Below are positions 63,831-64,000 of a stretch of 64,000 bases of DNA, one piece after another; the stretch's first letter is position 1; every line of letters begins with the position of its first letter. The position numbers and the translations under genes are program-made. The notes below the pieces were generated by a model that was not told where the DNA came from, searched no databases, and saw only the letters and a program-made list of their open reading frames with translations. This DNA is from Mycolicibacterium rufum (GTDB lineage: Bacteria > Actinomycetota > Actinomycetes > Mycobacteriales > Mycobacteriaceae), in the NCBI RefSeq assembly GCF_022374875.2, contig NZ_CP092427.2, forward strand, positions 2,356,001 to 2,420,000, written 5' to 3'.

Positions 63831-64000
63831 ATGACCAGCTTCGGAACCGCCGATGTGGTGGTGGTCGGCGGCGGCACGGTCGGGGCGTGGACGGCTGTGC
63901 TGCTCGCCGAGAACAGCGATCTGAACGTGGTGCTCCTCGAGGCGCACACGCTCGGCGACGGCGCCAGCAGCCGCGCAGCAGGCATGGTGCGCGCGCAGGG
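63831..64000 (+). CDS. FAD-dependent oxidoreductase, DAO-type (5' part only)
   Basis: The first 56 codons are visible and the gene leaves the window. VVVVGGGTVGAWTAVLLAEN gives the GxGxxG dinucleotide loop, VVLLEA the ribose-binding acid and GASSRAAGMVR the next block seen in glycine/sarcosine oxidase-like DAO enzymes. It probably oxidises an amine or amino acid. It is divergent from the acyl-CoA dehydrogenase gene. Confidence 0.75.
   Translation, partial: MTSFGTADVVVVGGGTVGAWTAVLLAENSDLNVVLLEAHTLGDGASSRAAGMVRAQ

Overview
The window is high-GC actinobacterial chromosome, best read as a fast-growing Mycobacterium (Mycolicibacterium type). The evidence is a GroEL2 with a GGM-rich tail under two CIRCE operators and gene order shared with the Mycobacterium tuberculosis Rv0440-Rv0420c block. 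That block covers groEL2, the Rv0439c-type SDR, moeA2, psd, pssA, the Rv0435c AAA ATPase, the Rv0434 LON-domain protein, the Rv0433 YbdK ligase, sodC, Rv0431, Rv0430, def, Rv0428c, xthA, thiD, Rv0421c and Rv0420c. PE-PPE-domain proteins, an HNH/13E12-type protein with a perfect mycobacterial SOS box, an F420-type luciferase-like oxidoreductase and many leaderless-looking starts agree with this. No rRNA, tRNA, CRISPR array or insertion sequence was seen.

Layout. 1-6.5 kb: a divergent glycan cluster of five glycosyltransferases, a WcbI-family protein and a methyltransferase, with 4-8 nt gene overlaps. 6.5-12.1 kb: metabolic genes (VOC protein, amidohydrolase, epimerase, LLM oxidoreductase, flavin-reductase-like protein, MDR alcohol dehydrogenase). 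12.1-14.1 kb: a 48-bp palindrome, the groEL2 terminator, groEL2 and its CIRCE pair. 14.1-20.2 kb: a TetR/SDR divergent pair, a PE-PPE hydrolase, cupin, helicase, SRPBCC and HAD genes, placed between groEL2 and the second SDR. 20.2-26.2 kb: SDR, moeA2, psd, pssA and AAA ATPase. 26.2-36.8 kb: a cation-transport block (DUF1707 protein, secreted protein, K+/H+ antiporter, TrkA, Mrp/Mnh antiporter operon, methyltransferase) lying between the Rv0435c and Rv0434 orthologues.

36.8-42.5 kb: the Rv0434-Rv0427c-type genes. 42.6-47.9 kb: an acyltransferase, a second PE-PPE hydrolase, the 13E12/HNH gene and a DHA2 transporter, between xthA and thiD. 48.0-50.2 kb: a TPP riboswitch, thiD and two small genes. 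50.2-53.3 kb: a flavin monooxygenase, a small membrane protein and an APC permease. 53.2-61.3 kb: kdpFABC-kdpDE with an extra 27-residue membrane ORF at its head. 61.4-64 kb: a uracil/xanthine-type permease, an acyl-CoA dehydrogenase and the start of a FAD oxidoreductase.

Ion homeostasis is over-represented: high-affinity K+ uptake (Kdp), K+/H+ and Na+/H+ antiport, and a TrkA-type regulator. The most unusual items are the glycan cluster, a KdpC with an inserted four-cysteine segment, the unannotated ORF before kdpF, the SOS-box/leaderless-AUG arrangement that ends after four codons at the 13E12 gene, the palindromic operator at the DUF1707 gene, and the 48-bp palindrome. No stretch longer than about 220 bases lacks a predicted gene.
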